Origin: Candidatus Sulfidibacterium hydrothermale
Lineage (GTDB): Bacteria; Bacteroidota; Bacteroidia; Bacteroidales; F082
Assembly (NCBI RefSeq): GCF_020149915.1
Contig: NZ_CP083760.1
Location: 2,852,001-2,916,000, forward strand
Reading direction: 5' to 3'
Length of the DNA: 64,000 nt
A program made the translations under genes and the position numbers. The notes beneath the pieces were generated by a model. It was not told the DNA's origin and ran no database searches. It worked only from the letters and a program-made list of their open reading frames with translations. Within the stretch, counting starts at the first letter, position 1; every line of letters starts with the position of its first letter. Of this stretch, positions 30,659-40,006 are shown piece after piece.

Positions 30659-30744
30659 ACAAATTGAAGCAATTCACAATAAGGATTATTCCGTTGTGAA
30701 AACATTCAAAGCGGTCTGAAGAAATTCGGGTCGCTTTTTGTTTT
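30659..30744 (+). ncRNA. tracrRNA of the type II-C CRISPR system
   Basis: The anti-repeat ACAAATTGAAGCAATTCACA (30659-30678, continuing AAT) is complementary to the first 25 or so bases of the CRISPR repeat, apart from one missing A (a 1-nt bulge) and a terminal G-U. It is followed by AAGGATTATTCC (possible nexus hairpin GGA/TCC) and by a 13-bp terminator hairpin at 30708-30737 with a GAAA tetraloop and three G-U pairs, ending in TTTTTGTTTT. Transcription on the + strand is inferred from the -7 box at 30646 and the terminator. The segment TTGTGAA...TTCAA (30694-30709) can pair back on the anti-repeat. The RNA would pair with crRNA for RNase III processing and Cas9 loading. Confidence 0.92.
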
Positions 30745-30839
30745 GAACAAATATGGAACATTACAGGGCACGGGTTTTACGGTAAGCAAGATACAAAAAA
30801 TTCTTTTTCCCTGACAAAATCCCGTTTCCCCGATTTTTC

Positions 30840-30847
30840 TATCTTTG
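30840..30847 (+). promoter_or_regulatory. -7 box of serine hydrolase gene
   Basis: TATCTTTG, 23 nt before the ATG at 30871, matching TAnnTTTG. Confidence 0.5.
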
Positions 30848-30870
30848 AACCTCTTCTAAACCGTTTTACC

Positions 30871-32205
30871 ATGAAAAAATTTAAATACCTTGTACTTGTA
30901 GTGGTAGTGGCTGCACTGGCTTATGGTGCCAATTATTTTATTGCCCGGGCACCTATTTTTACAGGATATGCGGCCAAAGACCTGGCTTCGTGGACTTTTC
31001 TGACTCATCGCACCCAAAAAGACATTGAAAAACACGACTTGAGTTTTTTTCCGGTCAACCTTTCACACAACGTCATTGACAAAAAACACAAACGGGTAAC
31101 GGGTACTTTTCTCGGCATGGCTAAACAGGTGGCGGTTTACCGCCAGGGACTCGGTTGTACGCTGGTAGCCGATGCCGACATCAACAAAGTGATGCAACAA
31201 AAAATGACGGAACCGGTTCTTCCTAAAAATCCACAAAATATTTACTGGCCTATGGGCGACAAAATGCGCGACACCCTTCCGCCGGCTGTGGACATAAAAA
31301 AGCTGCAGGCAGCCATTGATTCGGCATTCAACGCCGGCAATACCCGAGCCGTTGTTGTGGCTTATGACACCCTTTTTATGCGTGAAAAATATGCTCCGGG
31401 ATTTGATAAAAACACCCGGATATTGGGCTGGTCGATGAGCAAAAGCATTACCAGTGCGCTCATTGGTATTTTGGTAAAAGAGGGGAAACTGAAGGTCAAT
31501 GCTCCGGCTCCCATCAAAGAGTGGCAAAACGACGCGCGGAAAAATATCCGGCTGGCCGACCTTCTGCACCAAAGCAGCGGACTGAAATGGAATGAAGATT
31601 ACGGCGATATTTCCGATGTTACCATCATGCTGTATCGAAAAGGAAACATGGCGGAATTTGCCATTCAGCATCCGGCCATTTATCCGCCGGATTCGGTTTG
31701 GTACTATTCGTCGGGAAACACCAACATCATCTCGGAGATTATCCGCCGCACCATAGGCAACGACCAACAATACTGGAATTTTCCGCGGAAAGCATTGTTC
31801 AACAAAATCGGGATGCGTTCGGCGGTACTGGAAACGGACGCCAGTGGAAATTTTGTGGGATCGTCGTATACCTTTGCCACGCCCCGCGACTGGGCCCGGT
31901 TCGGATTGCTCTATCTGCAAAATGGCAAATGGCAGGGAAAACAACTTCTTCCCAAAGGCTGGGTAAAATATGCCCACACACCGGCACGAAAATCACAAGA
32001 CCAATACGGCGCCCAGTTTTGGCTGAATAAAGGAACCCATGAAATCAAAGGATATCCGGACATTTATTATTGCGACGGTTTCCATGGTCAGCGGGTGTAC
32101 ATCATTCCGTCAAAAGATCTGGTTGTGGTGCGGATGGGACTAAACGGCCACGGAGAATTTGATTACAACAAATTCCTGACCCGGATTTTAGATGCTTTTC
32201 ATTAA
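30871..32205 (+). CDS. Serine hydrolase, beta-lactamase/NylB-like
   Basis: 444 residues with an N-terminal hydrophobic segment (VLVVVVAALAYGANYFIA) that is a signal or membrane anchor. The beta-lactamase-fold active site is present: S188-M-S-K191 (GWSMSKSITSALIG), then YYSSGNTN as the Tyr element, and DGFHGQRVYIIPSKDLVVV in place of the KTG strand. This pattern fits 6-aminohexanoate-dimer hydrolase (NylB) and class C-like esterases/peptidases better than true beta-lactamases. Likely periplasmic hydrolysis of an amide or ester; substrate unknown. It stands alone, convergent with the 5'-nucleotidase gene. Confidence 0.87.
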   Translation: MKKFKYLVLVVVVAALAYGANYFIARAPIFTGYAAKDLASWTFLTHRTQKDIEKHDLSFFPVNLSHNVIDKKHKRVTGTFLGMAKQVAVYRQGLGCTLVADADINKVMQQKMTEPVLPKNPQNIYWPMGDKMRDTLPPAVDIKKLQAAIDSAFNAGNTRAVVVAYDTLFMREKYAPGFDKNTRILGWSMSKSITSALIGILVKEGKLKVNAPAPIKEWQNDARKNIRLADLLHQSSGLKWNEDYGDISDVTIMLYRKGNMAEFAIQHPAIYPPDSVWYYSSGNTNIISEIIRRTIGNDQQYWNFPRKALFNKIGMRSAVLETDASGNFVGSSYTFATPRDWARFGLLYLQNGKWQGKQLLPKGWVKYAHTPARKSQDQYGAQFWLNKGTHEIKGYPDIYYCDGFHGQRVYIIPSKDLVVVRMGLNGHGEFDYNKFLTRILDAFH

Positions 32206-32208
32206 ACG

Positions 32209-32226
32209 AAAACCGTAACCGGTTTT
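32209..32226. terminator. Short hairpin between convergent genes
   Basis: AAAACCG, loop TAAC, CGGTTTT, followed on the + strand by AATTTTC. A short, probably bidirectional terminator between the serine hydrolase and the 5'-nucleotidase. Confidence 0.5.
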
Positions 32227-34015
32227 AATTTTCTTTTTTTCCGGCAATACGATGCGATAAAGGCTTTTTGTATTGTAACGGAATATCCGGAATGCCATCG
32301 TTATTTTTGTCTTTTAGCTGTTGCAGATAATGGATAACCGCCAGCCATTCGGTTCCCGGTTGTATCCCTTTTTTATTTTTGTTAAAGTCAATCAAGGCAG
32401 TGTTCATATTGGTAACGGGGTTTCCGTGAGCATCTTTCGGAACCACACTCACCAGTCCGTGACTTAGTTTTTTCACTCTGCCAAGAAAGCTAAGCAGATA
32501 AGTGTCAGCAGTAATACTGTAAAGTTTGGGATTCTTTTTGGAAAGATCTATCGGTTTTCCGTTTATTTCAATTTTGTACACTTTGTGTAACATCACTTTT
32601 TTGGGGTTGTAATACACTTTTGCGCCGGAAACAAAAACGTAACCATCGTCGCTTTTGGAAAGCAACAACACTTCCATAAGATTTTTCAGTTCATGGCCGG
32701 TGATGTAAATTTTAGCAAGCGGATAACCCGGCAGACTGTCGTTTACGCGGCCCAGCGACAAGACCCTGAAGATATCAGGAACCGTAATGACACCGGTTTT
32801 TCCTTCCAAAATATTGTCACGAATGGTACCTGAAGCAAGTAGTTCCACATCGGTACTGTCGCCATAACGATTTACATCATGCTGTATGGCCTGGGTAAGA
32901 AAAACGCCAAGATTGGTATGCTGATATCCCCGCTTGTTGTGTTTCATTAAGTTGAAAGATGTTTCTGCCACCGGTTGCCGGTAGTATAAATGCTGCCGGT
33001 TTAAGATTTTTTTATTGATCTGGCTTTTGTACCGGTTAATTTCATCATTGACTTTGGCATCTCCCAAAATGTGGTCGTCAATAGGAATCAGGCGATAATG
33101 GTATGCGGCAATTTTTCCGTTTTTAATGGTGAGATCAAGCCGTCCCAGGTTATGCAAATAGCATCCGGTTTGTACAATCAGTGTATTTTTCACTTTAACG
33201 GGCTGTGGAGTAACCACATGAGTATGGCCGCTAATGATGACATCAATGTACTTGGCTTTTTTGGCCATTTTTACGTCTTCGCCGTAAAAACCGCCTTTTC
33301 CATCAGAATACACACCACTGTGCGACAAACAGATAACCAAATCAACATGCTTTTCCTTTTTCAGCATTTTTGCGGTTTTACGGGCGGTTTTACTCTGTTT
33401 TGCCACCTGTACAGGAGCTTTTAAAGGAGCCACTTCAGCCGCATCTTTTCCCAGGATACCGATAATGCCTATTTTAACTCCCTTTACTTCAATAATTTTA
33501 TAAGGTAAAATGGTTTTGTTGGCAAAAAGTTTGGCCAGCTGCCCGTCTTTCGGCGCATCAGGAACCGGGTTCAGATTGGTAGAAATAATTTGCGGAAGTC
33601 CGCCTCTTTTTTCAGCCGCCTGAATGGCTTGTGCCAGTGCATTGGGGCCATAATCAAATTCATGATTGCCGATGGTGGTAAATTGTATGCCCATCTGTTT
33701 CATCAGCGAAAGCTGAAATCCGGTTTGAGGCTCAATGGTATTAAAAAGGGTTCCCATTAAAAAATCTCCGGCATCTAAAATAAGGGTTCCGTTCGGGTTT
33801 GTTGATTTTTGTTGTTTCAGCAAAGTAGCCAGTCGCGCAAAACCTCCCAACACACTGTCGTTGTTGATGATCATGGGGGTGTAATCTATTTCGGGCCCAT
33901 CACCGGTAATGCGCGAGTGCATATCGTTGGTATGTAATATGGTGATGTTTTGGGCATGAAGACTGCCGGTGGCAAAAAACACGATGAAAAGCCACACTAT
34001 TTGAAGATTTTTCAT
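32225..34015 (-). CDS. 5'-nucleotidase / UDP-sugar hydrolase (UshA-like), exported
   Basis: 596 residues from the ATG at 34015 (MKNLQIVWLFIVFFATGSLHA), which begins a clean signal peptide; an ATG at 34072 lies upstream of the -7 box region and would bury it. The metallophosphatase domain shows ILHTNDMHSR, GNHEFDYG and SGHTHVVTPQP metal motifs. The C-terminal 5'-nucleotidase domain follows (about 340-560). It dephosphorylates extracellular nucleotides in the periplasm. A -7 box TAACTTTG is at 34067-34060 (- strand). Confidence 0.93.
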   Translation of the reverse strand: MKNLQIVWLFIVFFATGSLHAQNITILHTNDMHSRITGDGPEIDYTPMIINNDSVLGGFARLATLLKQQKSTNPNGTLILDAGDFLMGTLFNTIEPQTGFQLSLMKQMGIQFTTIGNHEFDYGPNALAQAIQAAEKRGGLPQIISTNLNPVPDAPKDGQLAKLFANKTILPYKIIEVKGVKIGIIGILGKDAAEVAPLKAPVQVAKQSKTARKTAKMLKKEKHVDLVICLSHSGVYSDGKGGFYGEDVKMAKKAKYIDVIISGHTHVVTPQPVKVKNTLIVQTGCYLHNLGRLDLTIKNGKIAAYHYRLIPIDDHILGDAKVNDEINRYKSQINKKILNRQHLYYRQPVAETSFNLMKHNKRGYQHTNLGVFLTQAIQHDVNRYGDSTDVELLASGTIRDNILEGKTGVITVPDIFRVLSLGRVNDSLPGYPLAKIYITGHELKNLMEVLLLSKSDDGYVFVSGAKVYYNPKKVMLHKVYKIEINGKPIDLSKKNPKLYSITADTYLLSFLGRVKKLSHGLVSVVPKDAHGNPVTNMNTALIDFNKNKKGIQPGTEWLAVIHYLQQLKDKNNDGIPDIPLQYKKPLSHRIAGKKEN

Positions 34016-34147
34016 TTTTAAAAAGAATAAAAAATTGGCATGAAAAATTGTTTTGTGTTCAAAGTTACACAAATAGCGGGAAAAGCACGGGTAATGAACA
34101 GATTTTAACCGTTCCCCGAAAAAATGATGTAAAGTTTCCTTTTTAGC

Positions 34148-35437
34148 TTACAAATCCAGCAGCACTTCTTCTGCGCTACGGGCACCGAAAAGCATACGCT
34201 GGGGTTGTTCCAGCATTTCTTTTACTTTCACCAGAAAGCCCACCGACTCCCGTCCGTCAATAATCCGGTGATCGTAAGACAACGCCACATACATCATCGG
34301 ATGGATTTCCACTTTTCCGTTAACCGCCACCGGCCGTTTCACAATGTTGTGCATTCCCAGGATGGCACTTTGCGGCGGATTAAGAATGGGTGTGGACATC
34401 ATAGAGCCAAATACCCCGCCGTTGGTGATGGTAAAGGTTCCTCCCTGCATCTCGTCAAGGGTAATTTTATTTTCTCTTGCTTTGACTGCCAGTGTTTTGA
34501 TAGCTGTTTCTATTTCGGCCAGGCTCATTTTTTCGGCATCTTGTATCACGGGAACAACAAGTCCTTTGGGCGCACTGACGGCTATCCCGATATCCACATA
34601 ATCGAAATAAATAAGCTCATCTCCTGAAATTTGGGCATTCACCTGAGGAAAAAGCTGAAGCGCTTCGGTAACGGCTTTGGTAAAAAAAGACATAAACCCC
34701 AATCCCACACCGAACTTTTCTTTGAAAATCTCTTTGTATTTCCTTCGGATTTCCATGATCGCGCTCATATCCACCTCATTAAATGTGGTCAGCATGGCGG
34801 TTTCATTTTTTACGGAAACCAGTCGCTGTGCCAGCTTTTTACGCAGCATGCTCATCTTTTCCCGGCGGATATTCCGCTCTCCGGTCCATGATGTTTTGGT
34901 TGCAGCGGTGGCTTGTTTGCGGGGTTGCTGATTCCTGTTTTCAAGAAAAAACCGGACATCTTCTTTCCCGATGCGCACCGACCGGAAAAATTCGGCCAAT
35001 TCTTTTTCCGTAGCGCCTTCCTGCTGAAGCAGTTTCCGCGCCAACGGCGAAAGATGAAGCTTTTCACCGGTTTTATCTTCTTCCGGAGTCCTGTTTTTCT
35101 GTTTTTCTTCCGGAGCATTTTTCGGGGCTTCTTTTTCCGGGGTTTCGGTTTTCTTATCTTCCGGAAGTCCGGCAACCGGCTTGTCCGGAGCCTCTCCTTT
35201 TACTTCCGTATCAATAACCGCCAAAACCGATCCCACTTCGATAGTGTCTCCTTCTTTAGCCAAAAGCTTTATTTTTCCGTCGGCTTCGGCAGCCACGGTA
35301 AGGGTCGCTTTATCCGAATCGATTTCCACAATATCCTGATCTTTTTCCACTTGTTGGCCATCTTTTACCAACCAGGCAGCCAGTTGTACTTCGGTAATGG
35401 ATTCACCCGGACTGGGGACTTTTATCTCTACTTTCAT
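34148..35437 (-). CDS. odhB: 2-oxoglutarate dehydrogenase E2, dihydrolipoyl succinyltransferase
   Basis: 429 residues in the standard E2 layout: an N-terminal lipoyl domain with the lipoylated Lys in [11 protein letters not shown], a Lys/Glu/Pro-rich linker (about 80-125), a peripheral subunit-binding domain ([19 protein letters not shown]), and the acyltransferase core with catalytic [10 protein letters not shown] near the C-terminus. It transfers the succinyl group to CoA in the TCA cycle. It starts 12 nt after the sucA stop and forms an operon with it. The E3 subunit gene is not here. Confidence 0.96.
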   Translation of the reverse strand: MKVEIKVPSPGESITEVQLAAWLVKDGQQVEKDQDIVEIDSDKATLTVAAEADGKIKLLAKEGDTIEVGSVLAVIDTEVKGEAPDKPVAGLPEDKKTETPEKEAPKNAPEEKQKNRTPEEDKTGEKLHLSPLARKLLQQEGATEKELAEFFRSVRIGKEDVRFFLENRNQQPRKQATAATKTSWTGERNIRREKMSMLRKKLAQRLVSVKNETAMLTTFNEVDMSAIMEIRRKYKEIFKEKFGVGLGFMSFFTKAVTEALQLFPQVNAQISGDELIYFDYVDIGIAVSAPKGLVVPVIQDAEKMSLAEIETAIKTLAVKARENKITLDEMQGGTFTITNGGVFGSMMSTPILNPPQSAILGMHNIVKRPVAVNGKVEIHPMMYVALSYDHRIIDGRESVGFLVKVKEMLEQPQRMLFGARSAEEVLLDL

Positions 35438-35449
35438 GCGTTTAATTGT

Positions 35450-38308
35450 TTATTTCAAGGGTTTAACACCAGAGTGAAATTTACTGTCGATATGTTGTAC
35501 CTGCAAAGCAGCCAATTCTTTTTCAAATGATTTCCAGCGGTTTCCGATACAAGCCATCTCACACTCTTCATGCAGGTAAGGACATTCGCATTGCAGAAAA
35601 ACTTTATCCAGGATCTTTTGTTCGCGAATGACATGAAATTGCGGAGAACCGGTAGCCGGACTTCCGCTTTCAGGACGACTTATCAGCCGCAACGAATGCT
35701 TTTTGTCGAAAACTTTTTCGATAAACTGCCAGGCTCCCATGTTGGCTGGTTCTTCCTGAGCCCAAATAAAATCGGTTGTGTTTTTATATTTTCTGATGAT
35801 CGCGTTCACCTGTTTTTCCGGAAAGGGATAAAGTTGTTCAATACGAACCAAGGCCATCGTATCTATTTTCAATTTCTCTCTTTCGGCCAAAAGGGCATAA
35901 TAAAGCCGTCCGGTACAAAAAATAACACGGGTTACCCGGTCAGGAGTGACTGTTTCATCATCCATCACTTCACGAAATCCGCCCTGCGTAAAATCGGTTA
36001 ACGGCGACACGGCACGCGGATGACGCAACAGACTTTTGGGGGTAAATACGATAAGCGGTTTGCGAAACGGACGTTTCATTTGCCGCCGGAGTAAATGAAA
36101 AAAGTTAGCCGGCGTTGAACAATTGGCAATTTGCATATTTTTCTCGGCCGCAAGAGTCAGAAACCGTTCCATGCGGGCACTGGAATGTTCAGGACCTTGC
36201 CCTTCGTAACCATGCGGCAGCAACACCACCAAATGGTTCATCACATTCCATTTTTCTCCGGCACTGCTGATAAACTGATCAAAAATCACCTGAGCCGTAT
36301 TGGCAAAATCGCCAAACTGAGCTTCCCAGATCACCAGCGAATGCGGCGAAGCCAATGCATAACCATATTCAAAACCCAGCACCCCATACTCCGACAACGG
36401 AGAGTTAAACACCGCAAACGGAGCCTGTTGTTCCCGGATATGATTTAACGGCACATATTTCTCTTCCGAATCTTCAAGACGCAAAACGGCATGCCGGTGT
36501 GAAAAAGTACCTCTCTCCACATCCTGACCACTGAGCCGTACCGGAATATTTTCTGCCAGCAGACTTCCATAAGCCAGCAACTCTCCCATAGCCCAGTCGA
36601 GCTGTTCTTTCTTAAAAATCATTTCGGCCCGCTGTTGCTGTAGGCGAATAGTTTTCCGGTAAAACTTCTTTTCATCGGGCAATGCCGTAATTTTTCCGGC
36701 AATTTGCAGCAGCTCTTTTTTAGGAACGGCCGTTGACGGCGAATGATGGAAATCTTTATCCGTTGCCGGACGGATTCCTTTCCAGATATCTTTCAAAAAG
36801 CTGTCGATCGCCGCCTTTTTGTGTGATTTTGCTGCCGCATAATGTTCTTCGAGCCGCTGGTTAAAATGTTTTTCTTCCTGCTGGCAAAATTCAGGCGTAA
36901 CCGCCTTTTCCTGCAGCAGTTTTTCTTTATAAATCTGGTACGGGTTAGGATGCTTTTCAATCGCCTTGTACAACAAAGGCTGGGTAAAACGGGGCTCATC
37001 TCCTTCGTTGTGTCCGTAACGGCGATAACACAAAATATCAATAAACACATCCTTATGGAAACGGTTCCTGAATTCCATAGCCAGCTGAACCGTAAAGACT
37101 ACCGCTTCGGCATCATCACCATTAACATGAAATACCGGAGACAGGGTCGTTTTTGCCACATCGGTACAATACGTACTGCTGCGGGCATCGAGATAATCGG
37201 TGGTAAACCCAATTTGATTATTAATGACCAGATGAATGGTTCCGCCGGCAGAATACCCTTTCAGGTCAGACATCTGGATCACTTCGTACACCACTCCCTG
37301 TCCGGCAATGGAAGCATCGCCATGAATAAGAATGGGAACAATTTTATCCGGATTGTGTTCCAAATGGTTATCCATTTTTGCCCTGACAATTCCTTCTACC
37401 ACAGCATCCACCGCCTCAAGGTGAGAAGGATTGGGCGACAAGGTTAACTTTACCGGTTTTCCTTTGCTTGTTTTCCGGCGGATGGTGTAGCCCAAATGAT
37501 ATTTTACATCGCCCAGGAGATTTTCATCTTCATATTCCACCCCTTCAAATTCGGCAAACACCTCTTTAAACGGTTTTCGCAGAATATTGACCAGCGTATT
37601 CAAACGTCCGCGATGCGACATTCCGATAACGAACTCTTCGATACCCAGGTCGGCTCCTTTTTCCATAACGGCATCCAGTGCCGGAATCAGGGCTTCAGCT
37701 CCCTCCAGCGAAAACCGCTTCTGCCCCGGAAATTTTTTCTGCAGAAAATTTTCAAAGTGTACCGCCCGGAGTAATTTTTTCAGGATATAGACTTTTTCTT
37801 CGCGGGAATAGCGGGGACGGTTTTGGGTGGTCTCGAAAGTTTTCCGCAACCAGTTCACAATCGTCACATCCCGAATAAAATAATACTCGGTACCGATAGA
37901 ATGACAGTAGGTCGTTTCCAGGAAAGCCACAATATCTTTCAACTTTGCCGGACCGATACCTATTTCATTACCGGCAAGGAAAGTCCGCTCAAGATCGTCC
38001 GGGGTAAGTCCGAAATTTTCGATAGACAGGGTGGGAACATATTTGCGCCGTTTACGCACCGGATTGGTTTGGGTAAACAGATGCCCCCGGCGCCGGTAAC
38101 CATTAATCAGGTTGATCACTTTAAATTCATCGGTCGTTTCCAAACCCGGCGTTCCTTTTTGCGGATAATTTTTCAAAGCAAAATCAAAGCCCTGAAAAAA
38201 CTGTTGCCAGCCGGGGTCTAACGCTTCCGGATTTTCCTGATAAATTTGGTAGAGATTTTCAATGTAAGCAGGGTCGGCCTGGTTCAAAAAATGCGCATCG
38301 TCCATCAT
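35450..38308 (-). CDS. sucA: 2-oxoglutarate dehydrogenase E1
   Basis: About 952 residues. Thiamine-diphosphate decarboxylase of the 2-oxoglutarate dehydrogenase complex. The start at 38308 (MMDDAHFLNQADPAYIENLY) fits the family, and a -7 box TATTTTTG at 38339-38332 places the transcript start downstream of the longer in-frame ATG (38332). Seen motifs include MSHRGRLNTLVNIL, HINGDDAEAV-type (here HVNGDDAEAVVF), CYRRYGHNEGDEPRFTQP and the C-terminal transketolase-like half. Normal family length. odhB follows 12 nt downstream. Confidence 0.96.
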   Translation of the reverse strand: MMDDAHFLNQADPAYIENLYQIYQENPEALDPGWQQFFQGFDFALKNYPQKGTPGLETTDEFKVINLINGYRRRGHLFTQTNPVRKRRKYVPTLSIENFGLTPDDLERTFLAGNEIGIGPAKLKDIVAFLETTYCHSIGTEYYFIRDVTIVNWLRKTFETTQNRPRYSREEKVYILKKLLRAVHFENFLQKKFPGQKRFSLEGAEALIPALDAVMEKGADLGIEEFVIGMSHRGRLNTLVNILRKPFKEVFAEFEGVEYEDENLLGDVKYHLGYTIRRKTSKGKPVKLTLSPNPSHLEAVDAVVEGIVRAKMDNHLEHNPDKIVPILIHGDASIAGQGVVYEVIQMSDLKGYSAGGTIHLVINNQIGFTTDYLDARSSTYCTDVAKTTLSPVFHVNGDDAEAVVFTVQLAMEFRNRFHKDVFIDILCYRRYGHNEGDEPRFTQPLLYKAIEKHPNPYQIYKEKLLQEKAVTPEFCQQEEKHFNQRLEEHYAAAKSHKKAAIDSFLKDIWKGIRPATDKDFHHSPSTAVPKKELLQIAGKITALPDEKKFYRKTIRLQQQRAEMIFKKEQLDWAMGELLAYGSLLAENIPVRLSGQDVERGTFSHRHAVLRLEDSEEKYVPLNHIREQQAPFAVFNSPLSEYGVLGFEYGYALASPHSLVIWEAQFGDFANTAQVIFDQFISSAGEKWNVMNHLVVLLPHGYEGQGPEHSSARMERFLTLAAEKNMQIANCSTPANFFHLLRRQMKRPFRKPLIVFTPKSLLRHPRAVSPLTDFTQGGFREVMDDETVTPDRVTRVIFCTGRLYYALLAEREKLKIDTMALVRIEQLYPFPEKQVNAIIRKYKNTTDFIWAQEEPANMGAWQFIEKVFDKKHSLRLISRPESGSPATGSPQFHVIREQKILDKVFLQCECPYLHEECEMACIGNRWKSFEKELAALQVQHIDSKFHSGVKPLK

Positions 38309-38331
38309 GGTAAAGTCGTAAGTAGAAAGCA

Positions 38332-38339
38332 CAAAAATA
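38332..38339 (-). promoter_or_regulatory. -7 box of sucA-odhB operon
   Basis: On the - strand TATTTTTG, matching TAnnTTTG, 23 nt before the preferred sucA start (38308). It overlaps the alternative start at 38332, which argues against that start. Confidence 0.5.
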
Positions 38340-38556
38340 CAAAACTTCCTTCTTATTTAGAATCAATTTAGATATTTTTATATTTCCATATAATACCGAT
38401 TATATTTCGATTTGTAATTTGGGATAAAAGATGAGACCAATGGACCCACATCGTTAAAACTGGGAAATAATTTAGAATCGTTAAAAATAATTTTGCTAAA
38501 TGCTTGTTTTTCCGGATAAATATGCGGACTTTTGCTTCAAGAAAAAAATATAGCCC

Positions 38557-38982
38557 ATGAAGAACAGAAGAAAATTTATCCGGAACAGCCTGATCACGGC
38601 CGGTGCTGTTGCTTTTTCCGGTCCGTTACTGGCTGCAGCTACAGAACCTCAGAAGAAAACCATTCATGCACTGCCAGGAATTATTTATACAGAAAAAGAC
38701 CAGGGACGCTGGAACGGGAAAGCCCCCAGCCATGTACCACAGGTAAAAATTGAGGGCAACAAAATAAAATTACACACGGTTCATCCCATGACTGCAGCAC
38801 ATTATATTGTACGGCACACACTGGTGGATGCTTCCGGAAAGGTATTGGGTTCCAAAACGTTCTACCCTACTGACGTGCAACCCATTTCTGAATTTGAACT
38901 TCCGGCCGGTTTTCACGGAAAACTTTTTGCCACCAGTTTCTGCAACAAACACGATTTCTGGATAAAAGAATTTACGGTTTAA
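38557..38982 (+). CDS. Desulfoferrodoxin-type superoxide reductase with Tat signal
   Basis: 141 residues. Reduces superoxide to peroxide. The N-terminus is a twin-arginine signal (NRRKFIRNSLITAGAVAFSG), so the protein is exported folded with its iron. The single-iron site ligands are all present: His in APSHVP, His in VHPMTAAHY (two), and Cys plus His in SFCNKHDFW, that is Fe(His)4Cys, with no N-terminal rubredoxin-like domain (neelaredoxin class). Exported SORs are uncommon, which makes this worth noting. A candidate -7 box TAATTTTG is at 38488-38495. Its stop is 1 nt from the convergent murB end. Confidence 0.9.
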   Translation: MKNRRKFIRNSLITAGAVAFSGPLLAAATEPQKKTIHALPGIIYTEKDQGRWNGKAPSHVPQVKIEGNKIKLHTVHPMTAAHYIVRHTLVDASGKVLGSKTFYPTDVQPISEFELPAGFHGKLFATSFCNKHDFWIKEFTV

Positions 38983-38983
38983 T

Positions 38984-40000
38984 TCAGAGAATCAACACTT
39001 CCGGTTCCAGCTGAATGTCAAACTTTTTCAAAACATCTTTTTGGATGGCTTTGGCTAAGTTCAATATTTCCGGACCTGTTGCTTTACCGTAATTCACAAT
39101 CACCAATGCCTGGCGTTCGTACACACCGGCATCTCCTTTTCTTTTTCCTTTCCATCCGGTTTGTTCGATCAGCCAACCGGCAGGAATCTTTATCCAGCCA
39201 TTGGGTAACCGGTAAAAAGGAATGTCAGGAAACCGCTGCTGCAAATGGTGAAAACGCTCTTCGCGAATGATCGGGTTTTTAAAAAAGCTGCCGGCATTCC
39301 CCAGCTTCTCCGGATCCGGAAGTTTGGCCCGACGAATGGCTTTTACGGCTTCGCTCACCGCCCGGACAGTAATTTTTTCGGGAGGCGTTTTCTCAAAATA
39401 TTTTTGCAACGGCGCGTAATCCAGGTGAAGATCCGGTTTTTTCTTTAACCGGTAAGTTACGTTCAGGATAAGCCATTTGCCGGCTTCGCCGCCTTTGAAA
39501 ATGCTGCTCCGGTAATCAAAATCACATTCAAGCTTATTGAAATAACAACGTTGTCCGGAAATTAAATTACAGGCTTCGAGAGACTCAAAAGCATCTTTCT
39601 GCTCTACGCCGTACGCACCAATATTCTGCACAGGAGCAGCACCCACTGTTCCGGGAATCAGGCTCAGATTTTCCAATCCGCCCCAGCCTTTTTGCACCGT
39701 AAAGTCCACAAAATCACTCCAGTTTTCACCGCTTCCCGCTTTAATCAGCACCTCATCGTCAGTTTCTTCCACCACATGATATCCTTTGATGTTGCTGTGT
39801 AAGATCCAGCCGTTAAAATCGCGGGTAAACAACAAATTACTTCCGCCGCCAAGGATAAAATGACGGTTTTCGCCCGGGTCGAAATTTTTTACCACATCTT
39901 CTATTTCTTCATAAGCAGAAATGGAAACAAAATAGCGGGCTTTTACTTTCACACCAAAGGTGTTATAATTTTTTAAAGAAATATGATCTAAAAACTGCAT
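38984..40000 (-). CDS. murB: UDP-N-acetylenolpyruvoylglucosamine reductase
   Basis: 338 residues, type I MurB length. Reduces UDP-GlcNAc-enolpyruvate to UDP-MurNAc in the cytoplasm. The FAD-binding PCMH fold shows NTFGVKVKARYFV, FILGGGSNLLF, SLIPGTVGAAPVQNIGAYG, and the catalytic region KLPDPEKLGNAGSFFKNP. Ends near the E-P-E-V-L-I-L C-terminus. It lies 6 nt after purB and should be co-transcribed. Confidence 0.97.
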   Translation of the reverse strand: MQFLDHISLKNYNTFGVKVKARYFVSISAYEEIEDVVKNFDPGENRHFILGGGSNLLFTRDFNGWILHSNIKGYHVVEETDDEVLIKAGSGENWSDFVDFTVQKGWGGLENLSLIPGTVGAAPVQNIGAYGVEQKDAFESLEACNLISGQRCYFNKLECDFDYRSSIFKGGEAGKWLILNVTYRLKKKPDLHLDYAPLQKYFEKTPPEKITVRAVSEAVKAIRRAKLPDPEKLGNAGSFFKNPIIREERFHHLQQRFPDIPFYRLPNGWIKIPAGWLIEQTGWKGKRKGDAGVYERQALVIVNYGKATGPEILNLAKAIQKDVLKKFDIQLEPEVLIL

Positions 40001-40006
40001 AACTTT

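Noticed and set aside
30646-30744. tracrRNA on the - strand
   Set aside because: The T-rich terminator, the TATCTTTG box and the complementarity to + strand repeats all fit + strand transcription only.
31063-31977. 304-codon open frame on the - strand
   Set aside because: Antisense to the serine hydrolase with intact SxxK motif.
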